A DNA stretch of 53,196 nucleotides from Pseudomonadales bacterium. GTDB lineage: Bacteria; Pseudomonadota; Gammaproteobacteria; Pseudomonadales; JANQJO01. The first letter of the stretch is position 1. The number at the start of each line of letters is the position of its first letter. Location of the stretch: positions 1 through 53,196 of the forward strand of contig JANQJO010000106.1 of NCBI GenBank assembly GCA_028281605.1, given 5' to 3'. The translations under genes were made by a program, and so were the position numbers. Under the pieces are notes generated by a model. That model did no database searches. It was given only the letters and a program-made list of their open reading frames with translations, and was not told the DNA's origin. Shown here in pieces: positions 33,969 to 44,354 of the stretch.

Positions 33969-34535
33969 ATGAATTTATTTTTTAAAAAATTTGTGTTGGT
34001 AGTGACTGTAGCAGTAATGATTGGATTTTCTTTTTTGGTTCCAAAGATTAGTATTGCAGGTGAAAGTTTTGCAATATTATCAGGCCAAAGCGGAGAAGGT
34101 TTTTGTAGTGTTGATCAAAACGGTAGTATGGTTGAGGCAGAAATACAGGTTCTGAATATGACTCCCGGTTCTATGGCAACAGCTTGGGTAATTTTCAGTA
34201 ATTCTGATATCAGGCATTTAGATGCTACTTTGTCTGATTATACTGGAGAGGCTGTATTTAAAGGTTCATTTACAGTGCCTTTTCGCGCAAGAAACTATAC
34301 GATTGAAGTTAGGGATCATAATAAATCTATTTTTATGATGAGGAATAATACTCAATTAAACTCTGAATTTATGGAGATTGAGAATGCTGTTGCCAGAAAT
34401 GTTACTGAAATGGGAACCTGTGTTTTTCCAAACAGAATGCGAGTTCGATCAATACGAAGTATTGAGGTAGAAAAACGTACTAGGGATGAAGATGAGAATG
34501 ATGACGACGATGATGATGACGACGACGATGATTAA
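33969..34535 (+). CDS. Secreted protein of unknown function with a poly-aspartate tail
   Basis: A 188-aa protein I do not recognise. A clear Sec signal peptide (KKFVLVVTVAVMIGFSFLVP, likely cleaved near SIAGES) is followed by a ~120-residue domain with alternating hydrophobic strands (TAWVIFSNSDIRHLDATLSD, FRARNYTIEVRD), suggesting a small beta-sandwich. The C-terminus is a run of Asp/Glu ending in eleven Asp encoded by mixed GAT/GAC codons. AAGGAAG lies before ATG 33969. It stands alone between rmlB and ptsP inside an insertion flanked by duplicated ptsP ends. A Ca2+- or cation-binding tail is possible. Function unknown. Confidence 0.75.
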   Translation: MNLFFKKFVLVVTVAVMIGFSFLVPKISIAGESFAILSGQSGEGFCSVDQNGSMVEAEIQVLNMTPGSMATAWVIFSNSDIRHLDATLSDYTGEAVFKGSFTVPFRARNYTIEVRDHNKSIFMMRNNTQLNSEFMEIENAVARNVTEMGTCVFPNRMRVRSIRSIEVEKRTRDEDENDDDDDDDDDDD

Positions 34536-34581
34536 AAATTAAATTTTTGACAAAATAAAAAGACAGTTGTGCGTTATTGGT

Positions 34582-34628
34582 CACTAAACACCTAGACTTT
34601 TTCAAAGTTCTATTCTAGGTGTTTAGTG
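34582..34628. terminator. Bidirectional hairpin overlapping the ptsP stop codon
   Basis: CACTAAACACCTAGA (34582-34596) pairs perfectly with TCTAGGTGTTTAGTG (34614-34628), and the loop contains ACTTT-TTC-AAAGT as an inner stem. It lies between the convergent poly-Asp gene and ptsP and carries the last codons of ptsP (ALNT-stop), so its right arm is coding and its left arm an inverted copy. Confidence 0.6.
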
Positions 34629-36897
34629 CACGGTTGCTAAATTTCAGTAATTCTCCTAGGCCTTCATGAGATAAGGTCATTTTTAGGTAGCTTCGTACCA
34701 TTTCAGCGTTATCCAGTTGTAAGACATTGTTTAGAATTTCTTTGGTTTTACTCATGCTGATTTGACTAATGGCCCATTTGACTTTAGCTAAGCAGCTGGC
34801 GCTCATGCTTAAAGTCTGATACCCCATAGCAAGCAGTAAAATAACCGATAAAGGGTCACCGGCCATTTCTCCACAAACGCTGACTGGAGTGCCAACTTGG
34901 TTAGCCTGCTGTATGATATCGTACAAGGCTTTTAGTACGGCAGGGTGGTAGCTTTGATACAGATCAGCAACACGTGGATTGTTGCGATCCACTGCTAATA
35001 AATACTGTGTTAGATCGTTTGTACCGACAGATAGAAAATCAACTCTTTGTGCCAGTTCTGTGGTTTGGTATACAGCAGCGGGTATTTCTATCATTACACC
35101 AACGGGTGGCATTTGTACGGTATAACCTTCCTCAGAAACTTCTTCATAAGCTCTATGAATCAAATGTAAGGCGTGTTCTGCTTCGAAAACGTTCGATATC
35201 ATCGGTAATAAAATTCTAAGGTTATTTAATTCTGCGCTGGCTTTGATCATAGCCCTAATTTGTAGAATGAATATTTCAGGATGATCTAAAGTAACTCGAA
35301 TGCCACGCCAACCTAAAAAAGGATTTTCTTCTTCAATAGGGAAATAGGGCAGTGCTTTGTCGCCACCAATGTCTAAGGTACGCATGGTAACAGGTTTTGG
35401 GGCAAAAGCTAACAGTTGCTTTCTATATATGTTGAATTGTTCTGTTTCACTTGGAAAACGATCTTGTAGCATAAATGGAATTTCTGTTCGATACAGCCCG
35501 ACACCTTCTGCTCCACGGTCTAGAGATAGAGAAACATCGGCCATTAAACCTGTGTTGACGTATAAAGTAATGGGATAACCGTCTGCAGTTTTGGCAGCTT
35601 TATTTCTAAAACTTTCTAAATCACTCATCAAATTTTTTTCTTGGCGAATTAGATCAAGATAATGTTGTTTTAACTTATGAGAATACCCCCAAATCACTTC
35701 TCCTTGATAACCATCTACAATTAATTCACAGCCTTCTATTTCGGGTAAAGGTAGGTCTAATGCGCCGACTACTGTAGGAATGCCTAGGCTTCTGGCAACG
35801 ATAGCCATATGAGAATTTTTTGAACCTTGTCTGCTGACTACGGCTGAGAGTCGGTTTTTTGGGATTTCTATTAAATGTGAAGTTGTAATTTCTTCACCAA
35901 CTAGGATGCATTGTTCTGGATAGCGTTTTTTTTCGGGTTTTTTTGCTAGAAGCTTGTTAAGTATGCGTGCGCCTAGATCTTTAATATCAACGCCTCTCTC
36001 TCTTAGGTAAGGATCATCCATTAGTCCAAAGTTACGTAAATGTTGGTGGACAATGTAGGCTAATGCTCCTTCAGCTTCAAAGCCTTGTTTGATTTTATTT
36101 AAAACTTCCCCACCCAGTGCATTGTCTTCGAGTAAACGATGATAAACGTCAAATAATAAAGCTTCTTCAGCATTTAAACGATCATTGACTTGGTTTTTGA
36201 GCTGATTAATATCACGTTGTACTTGCCAGATTGCTTCTTTAAAACGTTGGATTTGTTGTTCAAGGTTTTGTTGAATGGAGCGTAAAGGGATGCTGCTTAA
36301 GTCAATTATGGTTTGACACAGTACGGCTTGACCCACACCAATGCCAACAGTGCCGCTGATGCCTGATAGCCGCACAGGTTTGGTGTTTGCTGTATGATTG
36401 ATTGGATGAATGTGGCCGGATGCTTGTGCATGTGCAATGACTGCAGCTAATTGTGCAGAGATCGTTACTAAGAAGGCCTCTTCACTTTGATCAAATGCTC
36501 TGCTTATGGTCTGTTGTACTACCAGTACACCGAGCACACGTTTTTGGTGGATGATGGGCACACCTAAAAAAGCATGGAAACGCTCTTCTCCTGTTTCTTT
36601 AAGGTAGCGATATTTAGGGTGGGTGCTTGCATTTTGAATGTTAATGGGTTTTTCACGTTGCCCAACTTGTCCAACTAAGCCTTCAGAAAGGGCCAGAGAC
36701 GCTTTACCAACAGCGGTAGAATTTAGTCCTTCTGTGGCCATTAGTAAGTAGCGATTGATACTGTGGTCGATTAAATAAACAGACGCAACTTCTGTGCGCA
36801 TAGCTTGGCGTATGCGCAATACTATGATGTTAAGTGCGGCCTGGAAGTCTTCTGCAGAACTTGCTTCTTGTACAATTCCGCGTAGTATCTCAAGCAT
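34615..36897 (-). CDS. ptsP: Phosphoenolpyruvate-protein phosphotransferase of the nitrogen PTS (EI-Ntr)
   Basis: A 760-aa enzyme that phosphorylates NPr from PEP, feeding the regulatory nitrogen phosphotransfer system. An N-terminal GAF sensor (about 15-160) has FLGVPIIHQKRVLGVLVVQQ. The EI domain follows, with the phosphohistidine H363 in GSKNSHMAIVARSLG and HPr-binding helices around 200-300. The C-terminal PEP-binding barrel has GAEGVGLYRTEIPFM, MRTLDIGGDKALPYF, LGWRGIRV, VGTNDLTQYLLAVDR and CGEMAGDP. Full length. It lies 40 nt downstream of rppH in the usual gammaproteobacterial order, so the two are co-transcribed. Confidence 0.96.
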   Translation of the reverse strand: MLEILRGIVQEASSAEDFQAALNIIVLRIRQAMRTEVASVYLIDHSINRYLLMATEGLNSTAVGKASLALSEGLVGQVGQREKPINIQNASTHPKYRYLKETGEERFHAFLGVPIIHQKRVLGVLVVQQTISRAFDQSEEAFLVTISAQLAAVIAHAQASGHIHPINHTANTKPVRLSGISGTVGIGVGQAVLCQTIIDLSSIPLRSIQQNLEQQIQRFKEAIWQVQRDINQLKNQVNDRLNAEEALLFDVYHRLLEDNALGGEVLNKIKQGFEAEGALAYIVHQHLRNFGLMDDPYLRERGVDIKDLGARILNKLLAKKPEKKRYPEQCILVGEEITTSHLIEIPKNRLSAVVSRQGSKNSHMAIVARSLGIPTVVGALDLPLPEIEGCELIVDGYQGEVIWGYSHKLKQHYLDLIRQEKNLMSDLESFRNKAAKTADGYPITLYVNTGLMADVSLSLDRGAEGVGLYRTEIPFMLQDRFPSETEQFNIYRKQLLAFAPKPVTMRTLDIGGDKALPYFPIEEENPFLGWRGIRVTLDHPEIFILQIRAMIKASAELNNLRILLPMISNVFEAEHALHLIHRAYEEVSEEGYTVQMPPVGVMIEIPAAVYQTTELAQRVDFLSVGTNDLTQYLLAVDRNNPRVADLYQSYHPAVLKALYDIIQQANQVGTPVSVCGEMAGDPLSVILLLAMGYQTLSMSASCLAKVKWAISQISMSKTKEILNNVLQLDNAEMVRSYLKMTLSHEGLGELLKFSNRALNT

Positions 36898-36936
36898 ATG
36901 AAACCGTCGGATCTATGTGGTTTATTGTGAAATTTT

Positions 36937-37431
36937 TCAAATCGCGTGTGTTTGTTTTAAATTAAGGCGATAAGGTGCAAATTCATTCAGTATTGTTTTA
37001 TATGTTGCTTGTTTAAATTCTATAATATGAGCTAGAGGATACCAGTAGGAGACCCATTCCCATTGATCAAACTCAGGTTTGGTTGTGGTGTTGAACTTAA
37101 TTTTATCATCTACTTCATTGGCATACAGTAAAAACCATTTTTGTTTTTGACCCACAAAGATTGTTTGCTCAGTGCTTTTAATGTACTTCTCTGGCAATTT
37201 GTATTTTAACCAATTTTTACTTTCAGCTAAGATCTTGACAATGCTGGCGTTTAAACCTATTTCTTCATAAAGCTCTCGATAAAGGGCTTGCTGAGGCGTT
37301 TCTCCCTCCTGTATGCCTCCTTGTGGAAACTGCCAGGCGGTTTGCTCCTTTCTTTTAGCCCAAAATACTTGACCGTTAGCGTTAGTGAGTATCATACCCA
37401 CATTGGATCGGTAGCCTTCGTTGTCTATCAA
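36937..37431 (-). CDS. rppH: RNA pyrophosphohydrolase
   Basis: A 164-aa Nudix hydrolase that removes pyrophosphate from the 5-prime end of mRNAs and starts their decay. GYRSNVGMILTNANGQVFWA, AWQFPQGGIQEGETP and the Nudix helix RELYEEIGL (the Nudix box spans about residues 38-60) match the proteobacterial RppH. The length and the C-terminal FDQWEWVSYWYPL are typical. It lies upstream of ptsP as in many gammaproteobacteria, and is divergent from rnhB across 285 bp that hold no other gene. Confidence 0.96.
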   Translation of the reverse strand: MIDNEGYRSNVGMILTNANGQVFWAKRKEQTAWQFPQGGIQEGETPQQALYRELYEEIGLNASIVKILAESKNWLKYKLPEKYIKSTEQTIFVGQKQKWFLLYANEVDDKIKFNTTTKPEFDQWEWVSYWYPLAHIIEFKQATYKTILNEFAPYRLNLKQTHAI

Positions 37432-37668
37432 TTGATCGCAGCCCTTTATTGTTACAGCAGATATATACCAAATGTATTAGAAAAGTTATTGATAACAGTC
37501 TATAAGCCAATGTGCAAGTGATTTTCTATTCTCAAGTTGTTTTGAGCTGATAAAGGTTATATTTGTTTTTAAAACAACCAAAAAGGTTATAGTGCCTAGT
37601 TTTATTTTGCATTTGCACGGTAATAAGCCTCAAAAAAGGCTCATTTTAGGAGTAAAATGGTAAGCTCT

Positions 37669-37692
37669 CAATTGGAACAATTGTTCCAATTG
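37669..37692. promoter_or_regulatory. 24-bp perfect palindrome upstream of rnhB
   Basis: CAATTGGAACAA followed by its exact reverse complement lies 25 nt before the rnhB ATG. It could be an operator or an mRNA hairpin in the leader. A separate possible start (ATG 37657 with AGGAG) would place it inside a coding extension. Function not established. Confidence 0.5.
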
Positions 37693-37716
37693 TTCAGCAG
37701 AGGAAATTATATACTT

Positions 37717-38310
37717 ATGTCCATTTGGATTGCAGGTGTTGATGAAGTGGGCAGAGGTCCATTATTTGGAGCCGTGCTTGCAGCTGCGGTGATATTAAAT
37801 CCAAAAGAATCTATAGTCGGTCTGGCTGATTCTAAAAAGCTGTCTGATAAAAAAAGAACCGCTTTAAATGATCTCATTCGTTCAAAAGCTCTGTGCTGGG
37901 CAATTGGTCGAGCTGAGCCTGAAGAAATTGATCGTTTGAATATTCTTCAAGCAAGTCTGTTGGCAATGAAGCGAGCTGTAGTGCAACTGTCGATAGAGCC
38001 GGTTAGAGTATTGGTCGATGGCCATCGCTGCCCTGATTTACCTATGGAGGTTGAAGCGATAGTTAAAGGTGATGCAACAGTTCCAGAGATTTCAGCTGCA
38101 TCTATTATTGCTAAAGTAGAGCGTGATCGAGAGATGCGGATGTTGAGCCAACAATATCCAGGTTATGGTTTGGCGCAACATAAGGGGTATCCCACAAAAG
38201 CGCATCTTGAGGCTTTGCAGCGTTTAGGTCCAACGCCTTTGCATCGAACTTCATTTGCTCCTGTACGAAAGTGCTTGGATAAAGGTCTTGAGGTGGAACA
38301 TCGTGGTTAG
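37717..38310 (+). CDS. rnhB: Ribonuclease HII
   Basis: A 197-aa endonuclease that cleaves RNA-DNA hybrids and single ribonucleotides in [23 protein letters not shown] has the first two catalytic acids (D-E). [25 protein letters not shown] and [17 protein letters not shown] follow, all signatures of RNase HII. I chose ATG 37717 because the family starts a few residues before [11 protein letters not shown] 37657 (with AGGAG 4 nt upstream) would add 20 residues. Its stop overlaps the dnaE start by 8 nt. Confidence 0.95.
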   Translation: MSIWIAGVDEVGRGPLFGAVLAAAVILNPKESIVGLADSKKLSDKKRTALNDLIRSKALCWAIGRAEPEEIDRLNILQASLLAMKRAVVQLSIEPVRVLVDGHRCPDLPMEVEAIVKGDATVPEISAASIIAKVERDREMRMLSQQYPGYGLAQHKGYPTKAHLEALQRLGPTPLHRTSFAPVRKCLDKGLEVEHRG

Positions 38311-41300
38311 TTTTGTCCACTTAAGGTTACATTCAGAGTATTCTTTGGTAGACGGTTTGGTTCGGATTAAACCACTGATGCAAGCGGTTAATACCTTAAA
38401 AATGCCGGCTGTTGCAGTGACGGATGAAACCAATTTATTTGCAGTGATTAAGTTACAAAAAGCAGCGCATGGCGCTGGCATTAAACCTATCTTTGGGGCC
38501 GATCTTTGGGTATTGGCATCTAACTATATGCAAAGTCCCACGCGCTTAACTTTATTGGTGCAAAATACTATAGGTTATCATAACTTAACACGTTTGATTT
38601 CTAAGGCCTATCAACAACGTCAGCAGGCATCGTTACCTTGTATTTCATTTGAGGATTTGCGAGAAATGCATGCGGGTTTGATCGTTTTATCGGGGGCGCA
38701 AGAGGGTTTAATCGGGCATTTATTGTTATCTGATCAAGTTAAGCAAGCGCAAGCGTGTTTGGATGAATGGATAGCTGTATTAGGTGATCGTTTTTATTTG
38801 GAGTTGCAGCGAGTGGGGAAGCCTCAAGAAGAGCGTTATATTAAAGAAGCTGTAAAGTTGGCTGTTTTGGTTCAGTGCCCTGTGGTGGCGACCAATGACG
38901 TTCGTTTTTTACAAGAGGAGGCCTTTGATGCACACGAAGTGCGAGTGTGTATTCACAGCGGTCATGTGCTTGAGGACGCAACCCGTCCTAGAAATACTGA
39001 GCCTGAGCAGTATTTAAAGTCGCCAGAACAGATGCAAACATTATTTGCTGATTTGCCGGAAGCTTTAATGAATACGGTTGAAATTGCTAAGCGTTGTAAT
39101 TTAGACATACCTGTAGGAACCTATCACTTGCCTAAGTTTCCTATTCCTACAGGTATGACGATGGAAACTTTTTTTCGTCAAGTTGCACGTGAGGGCTTGC
39201 ATAAGCGCTTGGAAAATATTGAGGCAAGAGTTGGGGCAAGCAATCTTGACAAACAGTTGTATCACGATCGTTTAGAAGAAGAATTAACTATTATTTTGGA
39301 AATGGGTTTCCCGGGTTATTTTTTGATTGTTATGGACTTTATTAAGTGGGCTAAAGACAATGCGGTTCCGGTAGGACCTGGGCGAGGCTCTGGAGCGGGT
39401 TCATTGGTGGCTTATGCTTTAAATATTACTGATTTAGATCCTTTGGAATATGATTTACTGTTCGAACGTTTTTTAAATCCAGAGCGGGTGTCCATGCCGG
39501 ATTTTGATATTGATTTTTGTATGGATGGTCGTGATCGTGTGATTGATTATGTGGCCCAGAGATATGGTCGTCAAGCGGTTTCTCAAATCATTACTTTTGG
39601 TACCATGGCGGCTAAAGCTGTAGTCAGAGATGTAGGGCGTGTGCAAGGCAAGGCTTATGGGTTTGTTGATCGGATTGCAAAACTGATTCCTTTTGAGTTG
39701 GGTATGACCTTAAATAAAGCTTTGGAAGATGAAGCACAATTAAGAGAGTTGTTTGAAACTGATGAAGATGTGAAAGAATTGTTGGAGATGGCTTTAAAGC
39801 TTGAAGGTATTACGCGCAATGTTGGCAAGCATGCTGGAGGTGTAGTGATTGCACCTTCAGATTTAACGGACTTTGCACCTTTGTATTGTGATGAGATGGG
39901 TGCAAATCTGGTCACTCAGTATGATAAAGATGATGTTGAACAAGCCGGTTTGGTCAAATTTGATTTTTTAGGTTTACGGACTTTGACCATTGTGGATTGG
40001 GCCGTGCAAAATATCAAGGCTTGTTACAATGAAACCTTAGATATAGCGTGCATTCCTTTAGCCGATGAGGCGACTTTTAAGCTATTACAATCCGGTTATA
40101 CCACGGCTGTTTTTCAGTTGGAATCCCGAGGTATGCAAGATTTGATCAAGCGCTTGATCCCAAGTTGTTTTGAGGATATTACGGCTTTAGTTGCCTTGTT
40201 TCGCCCTGGGCCTTTGCAGTCGGGTATGGTGGATGACTTTATTAATCGTAAGCACGGTCGTGCCGAAGTGACTTATGCGCATCCTCAATTAGAGCCGATA
40301 TTAAAAAATACTTATGGTGTGATTTTGTATCAAGAGCAAGTTATGCAGATAGCACAGGTGTTGGCTGGCTATACCCTAGGTGGCGCTGATATGTTAAGGC
40401 GAGCTATGGGTAAGAAAAAACCTGAAGAGATGGCGAAGCAGCGTGAAATTTTCTTAAAAGGGGCTTTAGCTAATGAGGTTTCAGAAGATCAAGCAACCTA
40501 TATTTTTGATCTAATGGAAAAGTTTGCCGGTTATGGGTTTAATAAGTCGCATTCAGCCGCTTATGCTTTGATTTCTTATCAGACAGCTTGGTTAAAAGCG
40601 CATTATCCAGCGGCTTTTATGGCCGCAGTGTTATCTTCGGATATGGATAATACTGATAAGGTAGTGATTTTTGTGAATGAATGTAGGCGCATGCAGCTTG
40701 ACATTAAATCGCCTGATGTCAATCGATCCCATTATCAGTTCACTGTAGGTGAGAATGATTCAGTGATTTATGGTTTAGGTGCTGTTAAGGGGATAGGTGA
40801 GGGGCCTGCACAGCTGATTGTGTGTGAGCGGCAAGCCCAAGGGGTGTTTAAGAGCCTTTTTGATTTTTGTACTCGTATAGATTTAAAAAAACTAAACCGT
40901 CGGACTTTAGAAGCGTTGGTTCGTTCTGGAGCCTTGGATGATTTTGGGGACAATAGGGCCAGTTTATTGTTGAGTCTTGAACCTGCTATTCAATATGCGG
41001 AACAGGTTTTAAGAGATAAGCAAATTGGTATTACTGATTTGTTTGGGGGTTTGACGGGGGAGGGAGTGCCTGAGCCTGAGCTGCTCAGTTGTGAGCTTAT
41101 GCCTGAGAGAGAACGCCTGCGAGGTGAGAGTCAAACTTTGGGCTTGTTTTTGACAGGCCATCCGATCACTGAGTACCGTAATTTATTGAAACAGTTTGTT
41201 TCGGCTTCATTGAACAAAGTAAAAGCTACGAACAGAGGGGAAATGGTGGTAGTTGCGGGTTTGATTGTGGCGATGCGTACAATGAAAAATAAGCGAGGCG

Positions 41301-41749
41301 ATCGTATGGCATTTCTAACTTTGGATGATCAAACAGGTCATATGGAGGTATCGATATTTGCGGATGTCTATGAAGCGTGTCGGTCTTATTTGGTTAAGGA
41401 TGAGATTCTGGTGGTTGAAGGGGAAGTGCAGCATGATAATTACACAGGGCAATATAAATTGTTGGCACGTTCTATTGTAAATATTGAAACGGCGCAAGAG
41501 AACTATGCGCGACGTTTGCTATTGGCTTTTACGGCAGAGAAAGTTGGAGTCAAAGAATCTGAGAAATTGGCTGAAATTTTAACACCTTATCGTTACGGTC
41601 GGTGCAGTGTTCAGATTAATTATAGGGCACGTTCAAGTTTGGCTAAGTTGGATTTGGCGGATGACTGGAAAGTAACTCCGAAGAAGGAATTAATTGAAAA
41701 GCTCAAAGCTCAGTTAAATCCTGAGGCAGTTATGTTGGAGTATAGTTGA
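38303..41749 (+). CDS. dnaE: DNA polymerase III alpha subunit
   Basis: The replicative polymerase, about 1148 aa (E. coli 1160). The N-terminal PHP domain begins [16 protein letters not shown]. The polymerase core has [17 protein letters not shown] and the catalytic PDFDIDFC near residue 399. Fingers [44 protein letters not shown] and [18 protein letters not shown] follow, then helix-hairpin-helix and OB domains ([20 protein letters not shown]). GTG 38303 with GAGGTGG 6 nt upstream gives a standard N-terminus and overlaps rnhB by 8 nt. Its 3-prime end overlaps the convergent gene at 41730 by 20 nt. Confidence 0.97.
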   Translation: MVSFVHLRLHSEYSLVDGLVRIKPLMQAVNTLKMPAVAVTDETNLFAVIKLQKAAHGAGIKPIFGADLWVLASNYMQSPTRLTLLVQNTIGYHNLTRLISKAYQQRQQASLPCISFEDLREMHAGLIVLSGAQEGLIGHLLLSDQVKQAQACLDEWIAVLGDRFYLELQRVGKPQEERYIKEAVKLAVLVQCPVVATNDVRFLQEEAFDAHEVRVCIHSGHVLEDATRPRNTEPEQYLKSPEQMQTLFADLPEALMNTVEIAKRCNLDIPVGTYHLPKFPIPTGMTMETFFRQVAREGLHKRLENIEARVGASNLDKQLYHDRLEEELTIILEMGFPGYFLIVMDFIKWAKDNAVPVGPGRGSGAGSLVAYALNITDLDPLEYDLLFERFLNPERVSMPDFDIDFCMDGRDRVIDYVAQRYGRQAVSQIITFGTMAAKAVVRDVGRVQGKAYGFVDRIAKLIPFELGMTLNKALEDEAQLRELFETDEDVKELLEMALKLEGITRNVGKHAGGVVIAPSDLTDFAPLYCDEMGANLVTQYDKDDVEQAGLVKFDFLGLRTLTIVDWAVQNIKACYNETLDIACIPLADEATFKLLQSGYTTAVFQLESRGMQDLIKRLIPSCFEDITALVALFRPGPLQSGMVDDFINRKHGRAEVTYAHPQLEPILKNTYGVILYQEQVMQIAQVLAGYTLGGADMLRRAMGKKKPEEMAKQREIFLKGALANEVSEDQATYIFDLMEKFAGYGFNKSHSAAYALISYQTAWLKAHYPAAFMAAVLSSDMDNTDKVVIFVNECRRMQLDIKSPDVNRSHYQFTVGENDSVIYGLGAVKGIGEGPAQLIVCERQAQGVFKSLFDFCTRIDLKKLNRRTLEALVRSGALDDFGDNRASLLLSLEPAIQYAEQVLRDKQIGITDLFGGLTGEGVPEPELLSCELMPERERLRGESQTLGLFLTGHPITEYRNLLKQFVSASLNKVKATNRGEMVVVAGLIVAMRTMKNKRGDRMAFLTLDDQTGHMEVSIFADVYEACRSYLVKDEILVVEGEVQHDNYTGQYKLLARSIVNIETAQENYARRLLLAFTAEKVGVKESEKLAEILTPYRYGRCSVQINYRARSSLAKLDLADDWKVTPKKELIEKLKAQLNPEAVMLEYS

Positions 41750-44123
41750 AAGGTTTAGTGGGTGTTGGTTTTTCTCTTAGATTATGTTCTTTTCTTTTGA
41801 GTGCTTGAGTGAAAAGATTAAAGCTTGCTATGGTCTTATTATAAGCTTTTTTTGTAGCATCTGATTGTTGATATAGCTCGCTGAGCAAGCATTGTCCGAT
41901 AGATTCGAATATTTCAAAATTGTTTTCATAGGCATTTGTTTTTTTATCTACTTCTGCAGTATGTTTGCACTGAGAGTTTATGTATAATCTACTGTAAGCA
42001 GGAGATATTTGCTGAATTATATTAGATACTTTGGTTGTGTTTTGTAAATCTTCTTGGTTGAGTGTTATAATTTTTTCAAAAATTTTATTGAACGCGATGG
42101 AGCTTATGGAACTAAAGTGATTAGATAATTCAGATAGAAGCAAAGTATCCAAAGCCTGTTTTGATTTGTAGTGCTGTATAATTTTTGGATGCGAAAGTAT
42201 TGTATATATCAGAGATGCTAAAGTTCTTTTATGAGTATTTGGGTTCTTTCTGTTTTTTAACCAGTCAATACGTTTGAAAATATTATTAAAGTATTCTTTT
42301 TCCTCGTCATTGTCTCTTATGAATTCAAGGTTTAAAATGTTTAACAAAAACTTTCCTTCTGGTTGTGCTTTTAATAAACAGGTGACATTGTTTATTGGAG
42401 TTATGTTTTGATGAGTGTCAGTATCATCGAATGGGTTTGTGATCTCGAGTTTAGAGTAATCTATCATATTTGGGCTTGATAATGTGGTTGATTGAGAGAG
42501 GATTGTTAGTTCTTCAGATTGTTGAAGTCCTTCTGGGAAGTTCATGTTTTTGGGTTCAAGTTGGCTGATTAGTAGAGCGAGAAAAGCCGCATATCCATCA
42601 GGTTGATTGAGCAGTGTAGGGTGTGCGATTGCTGTGTATAGACTGATCAGTCTAGCTCTTTCGCTTTTTTCAGATCTTGCTGCTTGTATTTTATCTTCTA
42701 GATTAGAATAGTATTGTGTTAGGTTTAGACAATTTGAAGTCATGTTTGTGTAAGAGATACCCATTTCTATGAATAAAAGCTTAGCGAATTCTGCGGCTGA
42801 TAAGTTAAAATTTTCTTCTGTATTGATCCATTTTTTTATAAGTGTTTTTGTGTTTTCTGAGCAGGGTTTATCTATAAAGGTGAAATCGTATGATATAAAA
42901 ATTTCTGTATCAGGTTTTATGTTATCTATGATTTTTTTAAAGTCAGTTATAATTTGCTTGTAAGTACTGCTAGATATAGGTATATTTTCATTTTTTCTGA
43001 GGGTGTTATATAAAATATTAAGTATGCTTTTTCCGAGATTGTGGAATAGGTTGATTTTGGTTTGCATTTTTATTATAGATTGTATATATGTTGATTTTTC
43101 TTCAAGTATGTTTTTTATTTCATCAGCTTTGATATTAAGTAATATATGAAATGCTGGGCAAAGTCCCTCCAGTAAACGAGTAACCTTGATTATTGTGTTA
43201 TTTTTTGTGTCTTGGGAAGGTTTGAGTGTTATCATGCCTTCTTTTAATTGTAACTTTTTAGTTTGTGAGTCGATTATGAATCGAATGTTGTGGGACATTT
43301 CAGAAAATAAAAAGGTATATAAGGTACGGGCTGATTTAGTGTTGCTGATGATGCTGGGGTGAGTTAATTTTTTGTATATCGATAGCAGGAAGTGAAATTC
43401 TGTGTACTTTATTCTGGAGTTAAAATCGCTTTCTGGGCTACCTGTGTTGTTATTGGGTAAGAGTTTTAATAATTTTTCTAGATGTTCTCCTTCTATACTC
43501 ATCTCTAACAATGATGGATGATGTTGGGTGAAACTTTGATTTTGGTTTACGTTAAGTTCGTCAATCATTAAGATAATCAGAGTAGCCAGGCAGTCGGATT
43601 CTTTGATGATGATAGGGTGTGCTAGGGCTGTATAAATCGCATCTATGATTGTTTTTTTAAGATTTCCTTCTTTTTTTTCTATTACTTCTTTAATAGTGTC
43701 GAGTTTTTTTTTAACTGTTATTTCATATTTTGTTAGGGATATTGTTTCGTAATCATTTATCGGTTTAATTTGCTCTGGTATATCCAGTTCAGTGAATACT
43801 TGTTGTATGAACTCTTTTGGTTCGAGAGTGTCTGTGAGTTTGCTTGGGTTGTTTTTCAATTGTGTTAGGAGTGTTTTTATAGTTTGTTGGTTTATTTGTC
43901 TAATAAAAATATTTTTGATGTCTTCTTGTGAATACAGTTTGGTTTGATGAACTTGCGTGCTTGTGCGGAGATTTGAAGAGGTCCTTTGTCGAACACTTTG
44001 CGTAGGCGAGGTGCAAGGGGAAAGCTGTTTAAGGATATCCAAGAGAGAGTGTTTTTTCTTTGTGCATACAGGGTCTTTTGGGACAGAAGGTGACCTGTAG
44101 GGTTTGTTTGAAGAGCCTATCAT
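41730..44123 (-). CDS. Large protein of an unrecognised HP-repeat family, two-module paralogue
   Basis: A 797-aa AT-rich gene product I do not recognise. Four copies of the motif I/L-Y-x-x-L/I-x-H-P lie at residues 169-170, 255-256, 501-502 and 645-646 (H-P positions), each followed by a hydrophobic, leucine-rich helix (for example LLLSELSNHF). A P-A-Y/F-x-x-L-x-I-N motif follows each pair, near residues 323 and 708. The protein is thus two tandem ~320-residue modules. The N-terminus is basic and Ser/Thr-rich (SNKPYRSPSVPKDPVC), with no signal peptide or membrane segment. The gene at 44355 carries one module of the same kind. Candidate secreted effector or structural protein; function unknown. 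Confidence 0.75.
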   Translation of the reverse strand: MIGSSNKPYRSPSVPKDPVCTKKKHSLLDILKQLSPCTSPTQSVRQRTSSNLRTSTQVHQTKLYSQEDIKNIFIRQINQQTIKTLLTQLKNNPSKLTDTLEPKEFIQQVFTELDIPEQIKPINDYETISLTKYEITVKKKLDTIKEVIEKKEGNLKKTIIDAIYTALAHPIIIKESDCLATLIILMIDELNVNQNQSFTQHHPSLLEMSIEGEHLEKLLKLLPNNNTGSPESDFNSRIKYTEFHFLLSIYKKLTHPSIISNTKSARTLYTFLFSEMSHNIRFIIDSQTKKLQLKEGMITLKPSQDTKNNTIIKVTRLLEGLCPAFHILLNIKADEIKNILEEKSTYIQSIIKMQTKINLFHNLGKSILNILYNTLRKNENIPISSSTYKQIITDFKKIIDNIKPDTEIFISYDFTFIDKPCSENTKTLIKKWINTEENFNLSAAEFAKLLFIEMGISYTNMTSNCLNLTQYYSNLEDKIQAARSEKSERARLISLYTAIAHPTLLNQPDGYAAFLALLISQLEPKNMNFPEGLQQSEELTILSQSTTLSSPNMIDYSKLEITNPFDDTDTHQNITPINNVTCLLKAQPEGKFLLNILNLEFIRDNDEEKEYFNNIFKRIDWLKNRKNPNTHKRTLASLIYTILSHPKIIQHYKSKQALDTLLLSELSNHFSSISSIAFNKIFEKIITLNQEDLQNTTKVSNIIQQISPAYSRLYINSQCKHTAEVDKKTNAYENNFEIFESIGQCLLSELYQQSDATKKAYNKTIASFNLFTQALKRKEHNLREKPTPTKPFNYTPT

Positions 44124-44354
44124 AATTGTATCTCGAAGTAACAGATAATAGATGTATGATCCACTTGTTTGTTCAGCTTTTTTGAAATCTTTTGAGGGGT
44201 TATATATTCAAAAACGACAGGTTGGTAGAGTTTCTAAGTATTTCATTCTATAAAACAAGCTGTTTTTCTACTAATAATGTCTTCATGTAGTAAGATTTAT
44301 AATGCATCCAGGAATACACCTGCTTTAACTCGTCATATGCTGTTTGGGGTTATG

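Noticed and set aside
34483..34535. GAT/GAC repeat considered as a CRISPR-like or microsatellite element
   Set aside because: No spacers or repeat periodicity beyond triplets; it encodes the acidic tail of the secreted protein.
37622..37646. AGCC-AAAAAA-GGCT hairpin as a terminator of an unseen gene
   Set aside because: Only a 4-5 bp stem, and no gene on this strand ends upstream.
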